From Enterobacter huaxiensis (GTDB lineage Bacteria > Pseudomonadota > Gammaproteobacteria > Enterobacterales > Enterobacteriaceae): a stretch of 64,000 nucleotides of DNA. How positions within the stretch are numbered: position 1 is the stretch's first letter; every line of letters begins with the position of its first letter. The stretch is taken from assembly GCF_003594935.2 (NCBI RefSeq), contig NZ_CP043342.1:620001-684000 (forward strand), read 5' to 3'. This document shows positions 42,634-53,535 of this stretch, one piece after another. The translations under genes and the position numbers were made by a program. The notes under the pieces are model-generated. The model was not told where the DNA came from and searched no databases. It was given only the letters and a program-made list of their open reading frames with translations.

Positions 42634-44631
42634 TCAGAACTCGACGCGTGCGCCCATGTTGTAGCGGCGTCCTTCCAGGATGGAGGACTGGTTGTAGGAC
42701 GTTTTGTAGATTGGGTTCACGTCGAACAGGTTGTAGACCCCCGCCATCAGCGTGGTGCGCTTGTTGAGGTGGTAGCGTGCGCCTAAATCGATCAGCGCAT
42801 AGGCCTCGGTTGATGTTGATTTGCCGGTGTTCGGCGTATTGCTGCGCCAGCTGGCTTTGCTCCACAGCTCAAGGTCGTTAAGCGCGTTCCACGTGAGTGA
42901 CAGGTTGGCCATGCTGCTCGGGAATTCGTTCAGCGCCTCACCCTTATACTGGCCGCTTTTTTGTTCGCTGTGGGTATAGGTATAGTTTGCGTTTGCCTTC
43001 AGCGCGGCCGTTACCTGCCAGTCACCGTTCAGCTCCAGACCATAAATCTCCGCGTCGCTGACGTTGAAGTACTGAGAGACCTCTTCCGCTTCATACCCGT
43101 TGTAAATACACTTCTGCGTGGCGGTTGCCGTACAGATGGTGTAATCGCTGATCTTGTCTTTGAATTTGGTGAAGAACACGGTGGCATCCAGCGCGAGGGA
43201 GTCCTCTTGCCAGTAGACGCCCAGCTCGGTGTTGACGCTCTGCTCAGGCTTCAGGTCATCGTTCCCGATGCCGATAAAGGAATACGGATAGGCGCCGTAG
43301 ACGCTGGTGAAACCTTCGTTGTTCTCACGCAGATCCGGTTTTTTATAGCCTGCCGATACGCCGCCCTTCAGCGCCCAGCTTTCATCAATGGTCCAGTTAC
43401 CGTAGAGTTTTGGCGTCACGTGGTAGCCAAAGTAGCTGTCGTGATCCAGACGTGCCGAGGTTGTCAGCGTGAAGTCAGGCACCATCATCCACGCGTCTTC
43501 GGCAAATACCGCCCAGCCGTTACGGGTGATTTTGCTCACCGGCGTGACGCCCGGCACCTCTTTGTCTTCGATGCCGAAGGTGTCGTCCAGCTCGTTGCGG
43601 GTGAAGTTGATCCCCAGCGTCAGCTTGTGGTCGCCAAGCGAGAAGGTATTCGCGCTGTTGGCCTCATAGTTACGCTGCTTGATAAACTGTGAGTCCATGC
43701 CCGGCACGCGGTATTCGGTTTTAGCGTTCTCGTAGCTGACGAAATTTTTTACCTCCAGAAGATCGTCACCGTACCAGGCGTGCTGAGACAGCGACGCCGC
43801 GTCGCGATCAAAATCCCACTCCCAGGCTTTATCGTTGTGCGATTTTTCCTGATGGCCTTTGACGACGTTCAAATCCCAAAGCTGGGTGTCTGTCGGCGAC
43901 ATACTGATGGTCGCATCCAGGTTGCCGGCCTGGTGCTTTACAAAGCGCTCGTCGTTCTGGCTGTCGTCATCGCGACGGTCAAGATAATCCGCCGCCACGC
44001 TTACCCCGAGCTTGCCCGGAATGACCGGCCCCATCAAAAAGGCGTTGGTCTGGTTGGTGTTGCCGTACTCGCTCTTCTCCTGCAGGAAGTAGTTGTTTTC
44101 CAGCACGCCGGTCCATGCATCCAGGCTGTAGCCCTTTTTGGTAATGACGTTGACCACGCCGCCGATGGAGTCCGATCCATACAGGGAGGACATCGGCCCG
44201 CGGATCACCTCGATGCGCTCGATGGCGGCAAGCGGCGGTAAAAAGGCCGCTTCGGTGCCGATATGGTGCCCGTAAGGGCGGGACTCACGCGTTCCTTGCT
44301 TGATCCCGTTCACCATGTAGGAGGTATAGGTCGAGTCCATGCCGCGCATCTGGACGTCGCCCGTGGCAAGGCTGCCGTTACCGTTGCCCACTAAGACGCC
44401 GGGCATCTCGCGAAGCGCTTCGGTGACGTTCTGGTTGGAGCGGGTGTTCAGCTCTTTCTCGCCAACGACGGAGATGGTCGCGGGCGCCTCGCGGCGCTCC
44501 TGCGCGAAGCCGGTGGCGGTGACCACGAGCTGATCTTCACCGGCAGGCGCGGTCTCTTCCGCGAAAACCGCTGCGGGTAGGGTGGCGAGGGCGAGCGAAA
44601 TCGCCAGTGCCGTATGTGTCTGGTTAATCAC
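42634..44631 (-). CDS. TonB-dependent siderophore receptor (Cir/IreA-like)
   Basis: 665-residue outer-membrane receptor. GTG start with GAGG eight bases upstream; signal peptide to about AVFA-EE; TonB box EDQLVVTATG; plug domain with RGPMSSLYGSDSIGGVVNVITKK; a beta-barrel ending in the typical aromatic strand RRYNMGARVEF. The plug and barrel resemble catecholate receptors such as Cir and IreA; the ligand cannot be read from sequence. Follows a YncE-like gene by 10 bp under one Fur box. Confidence 0.88.
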   Translation of the reverse strand: MINQTHTALAISLALATLPAAVFAEETAPAGEDQLVVTATGFAQERREAPATISVVGEKELNTRSNQNVTEALREMPGVLVGNGNGSLATGDVQMRGMDSTYTSYMVNGIKQGTRESRPYGHHIGTEAAFLPPLAAIERIEVIRGPMSSLYGSDSIGGVVNVITKKGYSLDAWTGVLENNYFLQEKSEYGNTNQTNAFLMGPVIPGKLGVSVAADYLDRRDDDSQNDERFVKHQAGNLDATISMSPTDTQLWDLNVVKGHQEKSHNDKAWEWDFDRDAASLSQHAWYGDDLLEVKNFVSYENAKTEYRVPGMDSQFIKQRNYEANSANTFSLGDHKLTLGINFTRNELDDTFGIEDKEVPGVTPVSKITRNGWAVFAEDAWMMVPDFTLTTSARLDHDSYFGYHVTPKLYGNWTIDESWALKGGVSAGYKKPDLRENNEGFTSVYGAYPYSFIGIGNDDLKPEQSVNTELGVYWQEDSLALDATVFFTKFKDKISDYTICTATATQKCIYNGYEAEEVSQYFNVSDAEIYGLELNGDWQVTAALKANANYTYTHSEQKSGQYKGEALNEFPSSMANLSLTWNALNDLELWSKASWRSNTPNTGKSTSTEAYALIDLGARYHLNKRTTLMAGVYNLFDVNPIYKTSYNQSSILEGRRYNMGARVEF

Positions 44632-44641
44632 AACGCCATCC

Positions 44642-45691
44642 TCAAAATTGGGTTAAATCGAGTTTAAGCACGTAGTCTGCCTTGCTGGCTTTCTCATCCT
44701 GCTTCACGCTGACAAAGAGCGTTTTACCGTCAGGTGAAAGCACCATGCTGTTCGGCATGGCTGCCGTTTTGATGGTGTGCTTCAGGCCGTAGGTGCTGGC
44801 ATCGATAACGCTTATCTGACGGGCGTTGCGGTGGGTGACGTACACTTCGTTGCGCGCAGCATTGTAGACCGCGGCGATAGAGTTCGGGGTAGGCACGCGA
44901 TGAACGATCTTACCGCTGTCGAGTTTTACAACCAGCACGTCGGCGGTATTGGTGTCCGCTATAAAGCCAATGCCCCTGGCGGTGTTCAGAGCGATGTTCA
45001 GGAAGTAGTGTTTAGGTTCAGCTGGGTCAACCTTCACGCGGGAGAGCTCCCGGGAGGTCTTGCCATCCAGGGTAATCAGTTCGCCGCTGCCGGTGACGGC
45101 ATACACTTTGTCGCCCGCTTCATCGACGGCAAAGCCGACCGGATCCCTCTGTTTCAGGGTGTGCAGAAGCTGCTGATTTTGCGTGTCGACAACCCACAGC
45201 ACGCCTTTATTTTCGCTGCCAATGCCGGAGACATAGAGGCGGTTATGTTTTTTGTCGAGAACCACTTCGCGAACGTGGGCCTTACTCTCAGCATCCGCAA
45301 GCTGCAGGGTTTTGACCTCTTTGTTGGTGCGCGTATCCAGCAGGGTGACTGAGCCATCCAGCGCGTTGCCTAACCAGAGGATATGGTTCGGCTCATCCAG
45401 GGAGACGGCAAAAGGACGGCGTTGCGTGGTTATACGCTGATCGATCTTCAGCGAGCCGGCTGAAAGCCTGAAGACTTCCCCGGCCGTTTTGTCTTTGTCA
45501 AAAGAGGGGGCTGAGGCCGCATAGAGAGATTTCTGCCCGGCGTCATACGCCAGTTCATAGACCCCGTGGCCCAGAGGCTGAGACGCGAACTGCGCCTCGG
45601 TGAAGTCCTTCGCCAGAGCAGTACCAGCATGCACTGACAGAGAAAGGGCGAGCGCGCAGAGGGAGTAGTTTTTTAATGTTCTGAAATTCAT
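44642..45691 (-). CDS. YncE-like periplasmic beta-propeller protein
   Basis: 349-residue exported protein, signal peptide MNFRTLKNYSLCALALSLSVHAGTALA. The rest is built of about seven repeated blade motifs (for example PNHILWLGNALDGSVTLLDTRTNKE, DEAGDKVYAVTGSGELITLDGKTS). E. coli YncE is a periplasmic, iron-repressed propeller encoded next to the TonB receptor yncD. The same partnership and a Fur box here imply a role in iron uptake, though its biochemistry is unknown. Confidence 0.85.
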   Translation of the reverse strand: MNFRTLKNYSLCALALSLSVHAGTALAKDFTEAQFASQPLGHGVYELAYDAGQKSLYAASAPSFDKDKTAGEVFRLSAGSLKIDQRITTQRRPFAVSLDEPNHILWLGNALDGSVTLLDTRTNKEVKTLQLADAESKAHVREVVLDKKHNRLYVSGIGSENKGVLWVVDTQNQQLLHTLKQRDPVGFAVDEAGDKVYAVTGSGELITLDGKTSRELSRVKVDPAEPKHYFLNIALNTARGIGFIADTNTADVLVVKLDSGKIVHRVPTPNSIAAVYNAARNEVYVTHRNARQISVIDASTYGLKHTIKTAAMPNSMVLSPDGKTLFVSVKQDEKASKADYVLKLDLTQF

Positions 45692-45728
45692 GTAATTTTT
45701 CTTTACAGTAGTTTACGAAAAGAAAAAT

Positions 45729-45747
45729 GATAATGAAAATAAGTATC
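45729..45747. promoter_or_regulatory. Fur box of the YncE/TonB receptor operon
   Basis: GATAATGAAAATAAGTATC matches 16 of 19 positions of the Fur consensus, 38 bp upstream of the YncE-like ATG. Confidence 0.8.
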
Positions 45748-45810
45748 ATTTACAATTGCATCTATGTGTGGATGCCCCTACCAACTTTTGTACTGTGGGG
45801 AAAAAACCCA

Positions 45811-45836
45811 AAAAAAAAGCTCCCATAAGGGAGCTT
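45811..45836 (-). terminator. Terminator of rpsU-dnaG-rpoD
   Basis: Minus strand AAAGCTCCC-TTAT-GGGAGCTTT followed by a run of T, 17 bp after the rpoD stop. Confidence 0.92.
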
Positions 45837-45852
45837 TCATTTTCAGGACCGA

Positions 45853-47694
45853 TTAGTCGTCCAGGAAGCTACGCAGCACTTCAGAGCGGCTTGGATGACG
45901 CAGCTTACGCAGCGCCTTCGCTTCGATCTGACGGATACGTTCGCGGGTAACGTCGAACTGTTTACCCACTTCTTCCAGCGTGTGGTCGGTGTTCATGTCG
46001 ATACCGAAACGCATACGCAGCACTTTTGCTTCACGGGCGGTCAGGCCAGCCAGAACGTCGTGCGTAGCAGCACGAAGGCTCTCGGTGGTCGCAGAGTCCA
46101 GCGGCAGCTCGAGGGTGGTATCCTCGATGAAATCGCCCAGATGCGAATCTTCATCATCACCGATTGGTGTTTCCATGGAGATAGGCTCTTTTGCGATCTT
46201 CAGCACTTTACGGATCTTGTCTTCCGGCATCAGCATGCGCTCAGCCAGCTCTTCCGGCGTCGGCTCGCGGCCCATCTCTTGCAGCATCTGGCGGGAGATA
46301 CGGTTGAGCTTGTTAATCGTCTCAATCATATGCACCGGAATACGGATGGTGCGCGCCTGGTCTGCGATAGAGCGGGTGATCGCCTGACGGATCCACCAGG
46401 TAGCATAGGTGGAGAACTTGTAACCACGACGGTATTCAAACTTATCAACCGCTTTCATCAGACCGATGTTACCTTCCTGAATCAGATCCAGGAACTGCAG
46501 GCCACGGTTGGTGTATTTCTTGGCGATAGAGATAACCAGACGTAAGTTCGCTTCAACCATCTCTTTCTTCGCACGGCGCGCTTTCGCTTCACCGATAGAC
46601 ATGCGACGGTTGATGTCCTTCACCTGCTCAATGGTCAGGCCGGTTTCTTCTTCAATTTGCTGCAGTTTCATCAGGCCGCGCTGCACGTCTTCTTTCACGT
46701 CGAGCAGTTTTTCAGACCACGGCTTGTTCATCGCGATAGCGGCGTTGAACCAGGTTTCGCTGGTTTCGTTGCCGGTGAAGAGGGTGATGAAGTTCTTCTT
46801 CGGCATTTTGCACTGTTCAACACACAGCTTCATGATGATGCGTTCCTGGGTACGCACGCGATCCATCATGATGCGCATGCTGTTAACCAGGTAATCGAAC
46901 TGTTTTGGCACCAGGCGGAACTGTTTGAAGACTTCAGACAGTTTCAGGATCTCTTCCTGAGCGGCAGCGTGGCTGCGGCCTTTTGCCTTGATGGTGTCGC
47001 GAGCCAGTTCGTACTGGGTACGCAGCTCACCAAATTTCTCACGCGCCAGCTCAGGGTCGATGCTGTTGTCATCGTCGCTGTCGTCTTCTTCTTCCTCATC
47101 CTCTTCTTCTTCGTCATCCATCTCTTCCTGAGACAGTTCAGAACCGACGTGAGTGGCGGTTGGCGCCATATCTTCTTCAGCGTTCGGGTCGACAAAGCCG
47201 GTGATAAGGTCGGACAGGCGAGCTTCTTCCGCTTCAACGCGATCGTACTGCTCCAGCAGATAGGTGATCGCTTCCGGGTATTCAGCAACAGAGCACTGAA
47301 CCTGGTTGATCCCGTCTTCGATGCGTTTAGCGATGTCAATTTCGCCTTCGCGGGTCAACAGCTCAACGGTACCCATTTCGCGCATGTACATGCGGACCGG
47401 GTCAGTGGTACGCCCGATTTCAGATTCCACGCTGGACAGTACCTGTGCAGCAGCTTCTTCCGCATCTTCGTCAGTGTTGTTGGAGGTTTCAGCCAGCAAC
47501 AGATCATCGGCATCCGGTGCTTCTTCCATCACCTGAATGCCCATGTCATTGATCATTTGGATGATGTCTTCGATTTGGTCTGAATCGACGATATCTTCCG
47601 GCAGATGGTCATTGACCTCGGCATAGGTCAGATAGCCTTGCTCCTTACCGCGTTGGACAAGAAGTTTCAGCTGTGACTGCGGGTTTTGCTCCAT
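45853..47694 (-). CDS. rpoD: RNA polymerase sigma-70 factor RpoD
   Basis: 613-residue housekeeping sigma factor. Region 1.1 at the N-terminus, 1.2 with [21 protein letters not shown], an acidic spacer ([20 protein letters not shown]) more uninterrupted than in E. coli, region 2 with the promoter-melting [17 protein letters not shown], region 3 and region 4 with [21 protein letters not shown] at 47694 gives the E. coli length; an 18-codon upstream extension is rejected. Third gene of the macromolecular synthesis operon. Confidence 0.98.
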   Translation of the reverse strand: MEQNPQSQLKLLVQRGKEQGYLTYAEVNDHLPEDIVDSDQIEDIIQMINDMGIQVMEEAPDADDLLLAETSNNTDEDAEEAAAQVLSSVESEIGRTTDPVRMYMREMGTVELLTREGEIDIAKRIEDGINQVQCSVAEYPEAITYLLEQYDRVEAEEARLSDLITGFVDPNAEEDMAPTATHVGSELSQEEMDDEEEEDEEEEDDSDDDNSIDPELAREKFGELRTQYELARDTIKAKGRSHAAAQEEILKLSEVFKQFRLVPKQFDYLVNSMRIMMDRVRTQERIIMKLCVEQCKMPKKNFITLFTGNETSETWFNAAIAMNKPWSEKLLDVKEDVQRGLMKLQQIEEETGLTIEQVKDINRRMSIGEAKARRAKKEMVEANLRLVISIAKKYTNRGLQFLDLIQEGNIGLMKAVDKFEYRRGYKFSTYATWWIRQAITRSIADQARTIRIPVHMIETINKLNRISRQMLQEMGREPTPEELAERMLMPEDKIRKVLKIAKEPISMETPIGDDEDSHLGDFIEDTTLELPLDSATTESLRAATHDVLAGLTAREAKVLRMRFGIDMNTDHTLEEVGKQFDVTRERIRQIEAKALRKLRHPSRSEVLRSFLDD

Positions 47695-47847
47695 AAGACG
47701 GTATCCACACTTAATTCGTTTGATTGGTGTCGGCGATGGGGCTGCCAACCTTTAAAGCGAGGGCGTACTTATATTTTTGCCGCTGCCTCTCAGTGCGGCT
47801 GCCGGGGGCTTCCCGATCGATATTCGGCACTTAAGCCGTTAAATTTT

Positions 47848-49593
47848 TTATTTCTTCGCCAGTTCCTGGTTTAACATCCAGAGCTCCCGGCGTTCTTCGC
47901 TGCTTAAGCCATGTGTGCGCTCGCGAGCTATCAACTCTTCCTGGCGCAACTCAAGCATCGAATCAAACATATGGTTGAGTGAGTCGGTGAAGGTTTTTTC
48001 TGCGATATCCTTATCTGCTATATCGTCCCACATCGACAGTTTTTCAAGGGTAGCGGCCTCTTTTGTGCCACGATAATGTTCTAAAAGTTGTCCGGTGGTC
48101 AGACCTGGCTGCGACAAACAAGTGTTGACCAATTCTGAAAATAAGCCAAGCCCGGGCAGCTTTTCATGGTTCAAACCCGCCAGCGACGGCACCTGCGGAG
48201 CAAGTTCGGGGTTTTGCACCAGTAACCCTATCAGTATACGCATGGTTGTGCGTTTTAGCTGAGGCGCGGGGCGAACCGAGCCGTTTTCAGCCTGTTTTGG
48301 CATTAAACGTTCAAGCTGGCTGTCATCCAGAATGCCGAGCTTGTTGCCTAACTCCTGACGCAGATAGATGCGCAGCGTTTCGCCGGGCACCTGGCTGATT
48401 AACGGCAGCGCCAGCGTACTGAGCTGCGCGCGCCCGTCAGGGGTACTCAAATCGACCTGCGGCATCAGGCTGTTAAACAAAAACGTGGAGAGCGGCTGAG
48501 CCTGCTCCATCCGCGCTTCAAACGCCGCTTTGCCCTCTTTACGCACCAGCGTATCCGGGTCTTCACCGTCGGGCAGGAACATAAAGCGCAGCTGACGCCC
48601 GTCGGTCATATAAGGTAGCGCCGTTTCCAGCGCGCGCCAGGCGGCATCGCGTCCGGCACGGTCACCGTCGTAACAGCAGATGACGTTGTTGGTCACCCTG
48701 AACAGTAGCTGAATATGATCGGCGGTGGTGGACGTACCTAACGACGCAACGGCGTAGTTGATGTCGTACTGCGCCAGCGCCACGACGTCCATATAGCCTT
48801 CGACGACCAGAAGACGCGGAGGTTCCGCATTATTCTGCTGCGCCTCATAAAGACCGTAAAGCTGGCGGCCTTTATGGAAAATATCGGTTTCCGGGGAGTT
48901 GAGGTACTTCGGCATGGCGTCACCCAGCACGCGACCACCAAACCCAATCACCCGGCCACGCTTGTCGCGGATCGGGAACATTACCCGTTCACGGAAGCGG
49001 TCGTAGCTTCGTCCCTGGTCGTTAGTGACCAGCATGCCTGCATCGATGAGGGATTTACGATCTTCGCTATTGCCGCCAAAACGCTTTAACACGTTGTCCC
49101 AGCCGGGCGGGGCGTAACCAATAGCGAAACGCGCAATCACATCGTCGCTCAGTCCGCGCTTGTTCAGATACTGACGCGCAGGCTCAGCCGCAGAGTGCTT
49201 AAGAGACTGTTGATAAAACGAATTCAGGCCATCCATCAGTTGATACAGCGTTTGCCGCTGATGGCGCTCGATCTGACTTGGCCCACTGCCCGCTTCATAC
49301 GGCACTTCAAGGTTGTGCATCGCCGCCAGCTCTTCGACGGTTTCAACGAACTCGAGCTTGTCGTAGTTCATCAAAAAATCGACGGCATTACCGTGTGCGC
49401 CACAGCCGAAGCAATGGTAGAACTGCTTTTCACCGTTTACGGTGAAGGAGGGGGTTTTTTCGTTATGGAACGGACAGCACGCATGGTAGTTCTTGCCCTG
49501 CTTTTTTAGCTTTACCCGCGCGTCGATGAGATCGACGATGTCGGTTCTGGCAAGCAGGTCATTGATAAATACGCGTGGGATTCTTCCGGCCAT
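47848..49593 (-). CDS. dnaG: DNA primase DnaG
   Basis: 581-residue primase that makes RNA primers at the replication fork. The zinc-binding domain (CCPFHNEKTPSF and CFGCGAHG, residues about 40-65), the TOPRIM catalytic core (VVEGYMDVVALAQ and CYDGDRAGRDAAWRAL) and the C-terminal DnaB-interaction domain (about 435-581) are all present. The start MAGRIPRVF at 49593 gives the E. coli length. Between rpsU and rpoD. Confidence 0.98.
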   Translation of the reverse strand: MAGRIPRVFINDLLARTDIVDLIDARVKLKKQGKNYHACCPFHNEKTPSFTVNGEKQFYHCFGCGAHGNAVDFLMNYDKLEFVETVEELAAMHNLEVPYEAGSGPSQIERHQRQTLYQLMDGLNSFYQQSLKHSAAEPARQYLNKRGLSDDVIARFAIGYAPPGWDNVLKRFGGNSEDRKSLIDAGMLVTNDQGRSYDRFRERVMFPIRDKRGRVIGFGGRVLGDAMPKYLNSPETDIFHKGRQLYGLYEAQQNNAEPPRLLVVEGYMDVVALAQYDINYAVASLGTSTTADHIQLLFRVTNNVICCYDGDRAGRDAAWRALETALPYMTDGRQLRFMFLPDGEDPDTLVRKEGKAAFEARMEQAQPLSTFLFNSLMPQVDLSTPDGRAQLSTLALPLISQVPGETLRIYLRQELGNKLGILDDSQLERLMPKQAENGSVRPAPQLKRTTMRILIGLLVQNPELAPQVPSLAGLNHEKLPGLGLFSELVNTCLSQPGLTTGQLLEHYRGTKEAATLEKLSMWDDIADKDIAEKTFTDSLNHMFDSMLELRQEELIARERTHGLSSEERRELWMLNQELAKK

Positions 49594-49684
49594 ATGCCCC
49601 AAAATTTTAAGCGACTTATAAACGAAAACAAGCCGCGCATTCCTTCCGGAAGCACGGCCTTACGACTATTACTCTGTCTGTCAA

Positions 49685-49704
49685 TTGAGGGCTTTGGCCC
49701 TCAA
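49685..49704 (-). terminator. rpsU-dnaG attenuating terminator
   Basis: Stem TTGAGGGCC / GGCCCTCAA with a short A loop, a few bases after the rpsU stop. Its T run is poor, as for the partial terminator in E. coli that reduces dnaG relative to rpsU. Confidence 0.75.
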
Positions 49705-49708
49705 CCAA

Positions 49709-49963
<255 letters not shown>

Positions 49964-50039
49964 TCAACGCCAGCTTATTTCAAAATGGTGCGGAATTTTA
50001 CTGCAAATGCTGCTGCTTTGTAAAGCACCGATGCGATTT

Positions 50040-50072
50040 TGAAAGGGACTTTAATAAGGGTGAGGAGTATAC
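50040..50072 (-). promoter_or_regulatory. Candidate promoter of rpsU
   Basis: Minus strand -10 box TATACT at 50066-50071, with a weak -35 about 18 bp upstream. It is in the divergent region between rpsU and tsaD. A LexA box like that reported upstream of rpsU in E. coli was not found. Confidence 0.4.
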
Positions 50073-50160
50073 ACGAGCCTTCTTCCTGGGGCGAACAAAG
50101 TTTTACATCAACCCGCCCAGGCTCTACACTGCGCGGTATTGAAACGAGGTAAATCAAGTC

Positions 50161-51174
50161 ATGCGTGTACTGGGTATTGAAACATCCTGCGATGAAACCG
50201 GCATCGCCATTTACGACGACGAAAAAGGGCTACTGGCCAACCAACTGTATAGTCAGGTGAAATTGCATGCTGATTACGGCGGCGTCGTGCCTGAACTGGC
50301 CTCTCGTGACCACGTGCGTAAAACGGTTCCCCTGATTCAGGCGGCGCTGAAAGAAGCGGGATTAACGGCAAAAGAGATTGATGCAGTGGCGTATACCGCA
50401 GGCCCGGGCCTGGTCGGCGCGCTGCTGGTTGGCGCGACGGTGGGTCGTTCACTGGCGTTTGCGTGGGATGTTCCGGCGATCCCGGTTCACCATATGGAAG
50501 GGCATCTTTTAGCGCCGATGCTGGAAGACAATCCGCCAGAGTTTCCGTTTGTTGCGCTGCTGGTTTCCGGCGGCCATACGCAGCTGATTAGCGTAACGGG
50601 GATTGGCAAGTACGAGCTGCTGGGCGAGTCGATCGACGATGCGGCCGGTGAAGCCTTCGACAAAACCGCCAAGCTGCTGGGCCTGGATTATCCGGGTGGC
50701 CCGATGCTGTCGAAAATGGCCGCACAGGGAACGGAAGGGCGCTTTGTCTTCCCGCGCCCGATGACCGACCGTCCGGGGCTGGATTTTAGCTTCTCCGGCC
50801 TGAAGACGTTCGCGGCCAATACTATCCGCAATAATGATAACGACGAGCAGACGCGTGCCGACATCGCCCGTGCGTTTGAAGATGCGGTGGTGGATACGCT
50901 GATGATCAAGTGCAAGCGCGCGCTGGATCAGACCGGCTTCAAGCGTCTGGTGATGGCCGGCGGCGTGAGCGCTAACCGCACCCTGCGCGCGAAGCTCGCC
51001 GAGATGATGCAAAAACGCCGTGGAGAGGTGTTCTACGCCCGCCCGGAATTCTGTACCGATAACGGGGCGATGATCGCCTACGCGGGTATGGTGCGCCTGA
51101 ATGCGGGCGCGACGTCCGACCTGAGCGTGTCCGTGCGTCCGCGCTGGCCGCTGGCGGAACTGCCGGAGGCGTAA
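50161..51174 (+). CDS. tsaD: tRNA threonylcarbamoyladenosine transferase TsaD
   Basis: 337-residue ASKHA-fold enzyme that transfers the threonylcarbamoyl group onto A37 of ANN-reading tRNAs together with TsaB and TsaE. N-terminal [19 protein letters not shown], metal histidines in [12 protein letters not shown], nucleotide-binding [11 protein letters not shown] and the C-terminal [13 protein letters not shown]. Divergent from rpsU as in E. coli. Its stop directly abuts repeat copy 7. Confidence 0.97.
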   Translation: MRVLGIETSCDETGIAIYDDEKGLLANQLYSQVKLHADYGGVVPELASRDHVRKTVPLIQAALKEAGLTAKEIDAVAYTAGPGLVGALLVGATVGRSLAFAWDVPAIPVHHMEGHLLAPMLEDNPPEFPFVALLVSGGHTQLISVTGIGKYELLGESIDDAAGEAFDKTAKLLGLDYPGGPMLSKMAAQGTEGRFVFPRPMTDRPGLDFSFSGLKTFAANTIRNNDNDEQTRADIARAFEDAVVDTLMIKCKRALDQTGFKRLVMAGGVSANRTLRAKLAEMMQKRRGEVFYARPEFCTDNGAMIAYAGMVRLNAGATSDLSVSVRPRWPLAELPEA

Positions 51175-51207
51175 CCCTCACCCTAACCCTCTCCCACAGG
51201 GAGAGGG
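51175..51207. repeat. GAGAGGG palindromic repeat, copy 7
   Basis: CCCTCACCCTAA plus CCCTCTCCC-ACA-GGGAGAGGG, beginning directly after the tsaD stop and lying between the convergent tsaD and ureG. Confidence 0.85.
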
Positions 51208-51217
51208 GATCATAGGA

Positions 51218-51835
51218 CTATACCCGCAGCATCCCTTTCTCTTCCAGAAACGCAATAATCGTCGCTAAACCGTCACCCGCCTTCAGGTTGGTAAACGTCC
51301 ACGGACGATCGCCGCGCATGCGGTTGGTGTCGCGCTCCATCACCTCCAGCGACGCACCGACGTACGGCGCGAGATCGGTTTTATTGATCACCAGAAAATC
51401 GGATTTGGTGATCCCCGGCCCGCCCTTGCGCGGGATTTTTTCCCCTTCGGCCACGTCGATGACGTAGATGGTCAGATCCGCCAGCTCCGGGCTGAAGGTC
51501 GCGCTCAGGTTGTCCCCGCCGCTTTCAACGAAGATCAGGTCCAGATTACCGAACTTTTCGCTTAGCGCTTCCACTGCCGCCAGGTTCATTGAGGCATCTT
51601 CGCGAATGGCGGTATGCGGGCAGCCGCCCGTCTCCACGCCGACGATGCGCTCCGGCGCCAGCGCGCCCGCTTCGGTCAGGATGCGCTGATCCTCTTTGGT
51701 GTAGATATCGTTGGTCACGACCGCGAGATGGTACGTGTCGCGCATCGCCTTGCAGAGCGCTTCCAGCAGCGCCGTTTTGCCCGATCCTACCGGGCCGCCC
51801 ACGCCGACGCGCAGGGGAAGTTTGTAATCAGCCAT
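51218..51835 (-). CDS. ureG: Urease accessory GTPase UreG
   Basis: 205-residue SIMIBI-class GTPase that powers nickel delivery to apo-urease. P-loop [18 protein letters not shown]; the nickel-binding [18 protein letters not shown] (CPH motif); G-motif [11 protein letters not shown]. Last gene of the urease operon, 9 bp after ureF. Confidence 0.96.
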   Translation of the reverse strand: MADYKLPLRVGVGGPVGSGKTALLEALCKAMRDTYHLAVVTNDIYTKEDQRILTEAGALAPERIVGVETGGCPHTAIREDASMNLAAVEALSEKFGNLDLIFVESGGDNLSATFSPELADLTIYVIDVAEGEKIPRKGGPGITKSDFLVINKTDLAPYVGASLEVMERDTNRMRGDRPWTFTNLKAGDGLATIIAFLEEKGMLRV

Positions 51836-51844
51836 GTTGACTCC

Positions 51845-52519
51845 TCAGGAACGGAATAGTCGTGAATATTGGGTTTCGTGTCGCGCGGAGGCGATGGCGG
51901 ACAGCGGCGTTGCTGCCCCCAGCGCGCCGTCGCTACGTAAAAATGCCTGTTCAAAGCCAGTGGCGTAGTGGTCGCTCAGTTCGATAATCAGCTGCTGCGC
52001 GGCCTGCTGCCCAAACGGCACCAGCTTGACGCCCGCCATGACCGCGCTCTCCATCCAGCTGTAGCCGAGGCTCAGCGCCAGCTCGCGCGCGCTAATGCCC
52101 CAGCGCACGCCGAGCCAGGCCATGCCGCCGAGCTGGCTCTGCATAAACAGCGGCAGCCATTCGGGCGGACAATCCGGCTCCCAGCTCTTAATCAGTCGCG
52201 TAAAGGCCGCCCCGCGATTGCGCTCTTCTTCTCGCAGCTCGCGCGTTTCCCGGCAGGCGAGAAGGTATGCCGTCCAGCGTTTTGCATTTGTAAGATCGCG
52301 TTGCTCACAGGCCTGATAAAGACGGATAAACAGCGGCAGATCGACGCAGAAAAAGCTCTGCTCCATCTGCTGAATTTGCCAGCGTTTAAAGGCCTCGGCG
52401 TCCGTGACCCAGCCCGCCTCAACGGCCCACTCCAGCCCCTGCGACCAGGTAAACGACCCGACCGGTAGGCTGCTGCTGGAGAGCTGCATCAGGCGCAGCC
52501 TCTGGCGGGCGTGCTCCAT
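51845..52519 (-). CDS. ureF: Urease accessory protein UreF
   Basis: 224-residue all-helical accessory protein that couples UreG GTP hydrolysis to nickel delivery in the UreD-UreF-UreG complex. Conserved parts: [27 protein letters not shown] and [22 protein letters not shown]. Its ATG overlaps the ureJ stop by one base, so translation is coupled. Confidence 0.94.
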   Translation of the reverse strand: MEHARQRLRLMQLSSSSLPVGSFTWSQGLEWAVEAGWVTDAEAFKRWQIQQMEQSFFCVDLPLFIRLYQACEQRDLTNAKRWTAYLLACRETRELREEERNRGAAFTRLIKSWEPDCPPEWLPLFMQSQLGGMAWLGVRWGISARELALSLGYSWMESAVMAGVKLVPFGQQAAQQLIIELSDHYATGFEQAFLRSDGALGAATPLSAIASARHETQYSRLFRS

Positions 52520-53058
52520 CAGCTCATCAGCGCCAGCAGGGCGGAGACGATCAGCCCGCCGCCGAAGGTTTTACGCAGGCCGTCGTGACGGCGCAGCAGC
52601 AGCCCTGCGGCAAAGCTGGCGCACAGCACCGTGGCGCTGGCCAGCATAAACCCGCTGGTGAAGAGCAAGAAGCTGTGGCCAGACATCTCCACGCCGTGCG
52701 CCCAGCCGTGGAACATCGCCAGGGCAGGCACCGCCAGCAGCAGGCGATTTTCAGTTTTAAACATCATCACGCCGGATACCGCCAGCGAGGCGATAATCAG
52801 CATCTCCATGCCGCTGAAGCCGCCGAGCAGGCTGCCCGCAATGGCGCCGACAAGCATCATCCCGAGGGTGGCGAACGGCAGCAGGAGTTTGCGGCCGCTC
52901 AGCGCCGAGAGCACGCCCGCGCCGGTCAGCATCAGCAGGTGATCGAGCCCGGTCAGCGGATGCAGAAAACCGGCCTGAAAGCTGTCGGTGCCGTGGCCGG
53001 GATGCGCGAGCGCGGGAACGGAAAAGGCCAGAAGCAGCAGGGGTAAATACTTACGCAT
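52519..53058 (-). CDS. ureJ: HupE/UreJ family nickel permease-like protein
   Basis: 179-residue membrane protein of the HupE/UreJ family, signal-like N-terminus then about six helices. The metal signature [26 protein letters not shown] and the later [10 protein letters not shown] carry the histidines and acids expected to pass nickel. Klebsiella ureDABCEFG lacks this gene; here it is inserted between ureE and ureF, giving the operon its own nickel uptake component (role inferred from family). Confidence 0.9.
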   Translation of the reverse strand: MRKYLPLLLLAFSVPALAHPGHGTDSFQAGFLHPLTGLDHLLMLTGAGVLSALSGRKLLLPFATLGMMLVGAIAGSLLGGFSGMEMLIIASLAVSGVMMFKTENRLLLAVPALAMFHGWAHGVEMSGHSFLLFTSGFMLASATVLCASFAAGLLLRRHDGLRKTFGGGLIVSALLALMS

Positions 53059-53067
53059 GATTAATCC

Positions 53068-53526
53068 TTAATGTGAATGAGCGTGAGAGTGGCTGTGGGC
53101 ATCGCTGGCATAAGCGCCCGCTTCCGGTTCAAACGGCAGGCTGGCGTAGGCCACCTCCAGCCCGAACTGGCGCAGCATGTCGTCGAGAACGTGGTCGTGG
53201 TGATAGCGCAGCTCGCCGGGCATGATCTGCAGCGGCACGTGGCGGTTGCCCAGGTGATAGCAGGCGCGGGCGAGCAGGAACGGATCGGCGCAGCGCACCA
53301 CGGAAACTGACTCCGGGGCGGCGATCACCTCGACAACCTCGCTGCCGTCGTCGGTGGTCAGCAGGTCGCCCCCGCGCAGCAGCAGGCCGCGCGGCAGCAT
53401 CAGCCCGGCTTCGCGGCCGTCGTTCAGCGATACGCGGGCGCGGCTTTTCACCCGTACGTCAATCGGCAGCGTGACGCTGGCGGTGACGGGGTGGGCATGG
53501 TCCAGGCGTTGGGTTAAGTAGATCAT
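53068..53526 (-). CDS. ureE: Urease nickel metallochaperone UreE
   Basis: 152-residue chaperone with an N-terminal peptide-binding domain, a central metal-binding domain (ACYHLGNRHVPLQIM, ELRYHHDHVLDDMLRQFG) and a His-rich C-terminus (SDAHSHSHAHSH) that binds extra nickel. The ATG at 53526 is chosen because AAGGAG lies five bases upstream; two in-frame codons before it sit too close to that site. Confidence 0.94.
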   Translation of the reverse strand: MIYLTQRLDHAHPVTASVTLPIDVRVKSRARVSLNDGREAGLMLPRGLLLRGGDLLTTDDGSEVVEVIAAPESVSVVRCADPFLLARACYHLGNRHVPLQIMPGELRYHHDHVLDDMLRQFGLEVAYASLPFEPEAGAYASDAHSHSHAHSH

Positions 53527-53535
53527 CATCACTCC

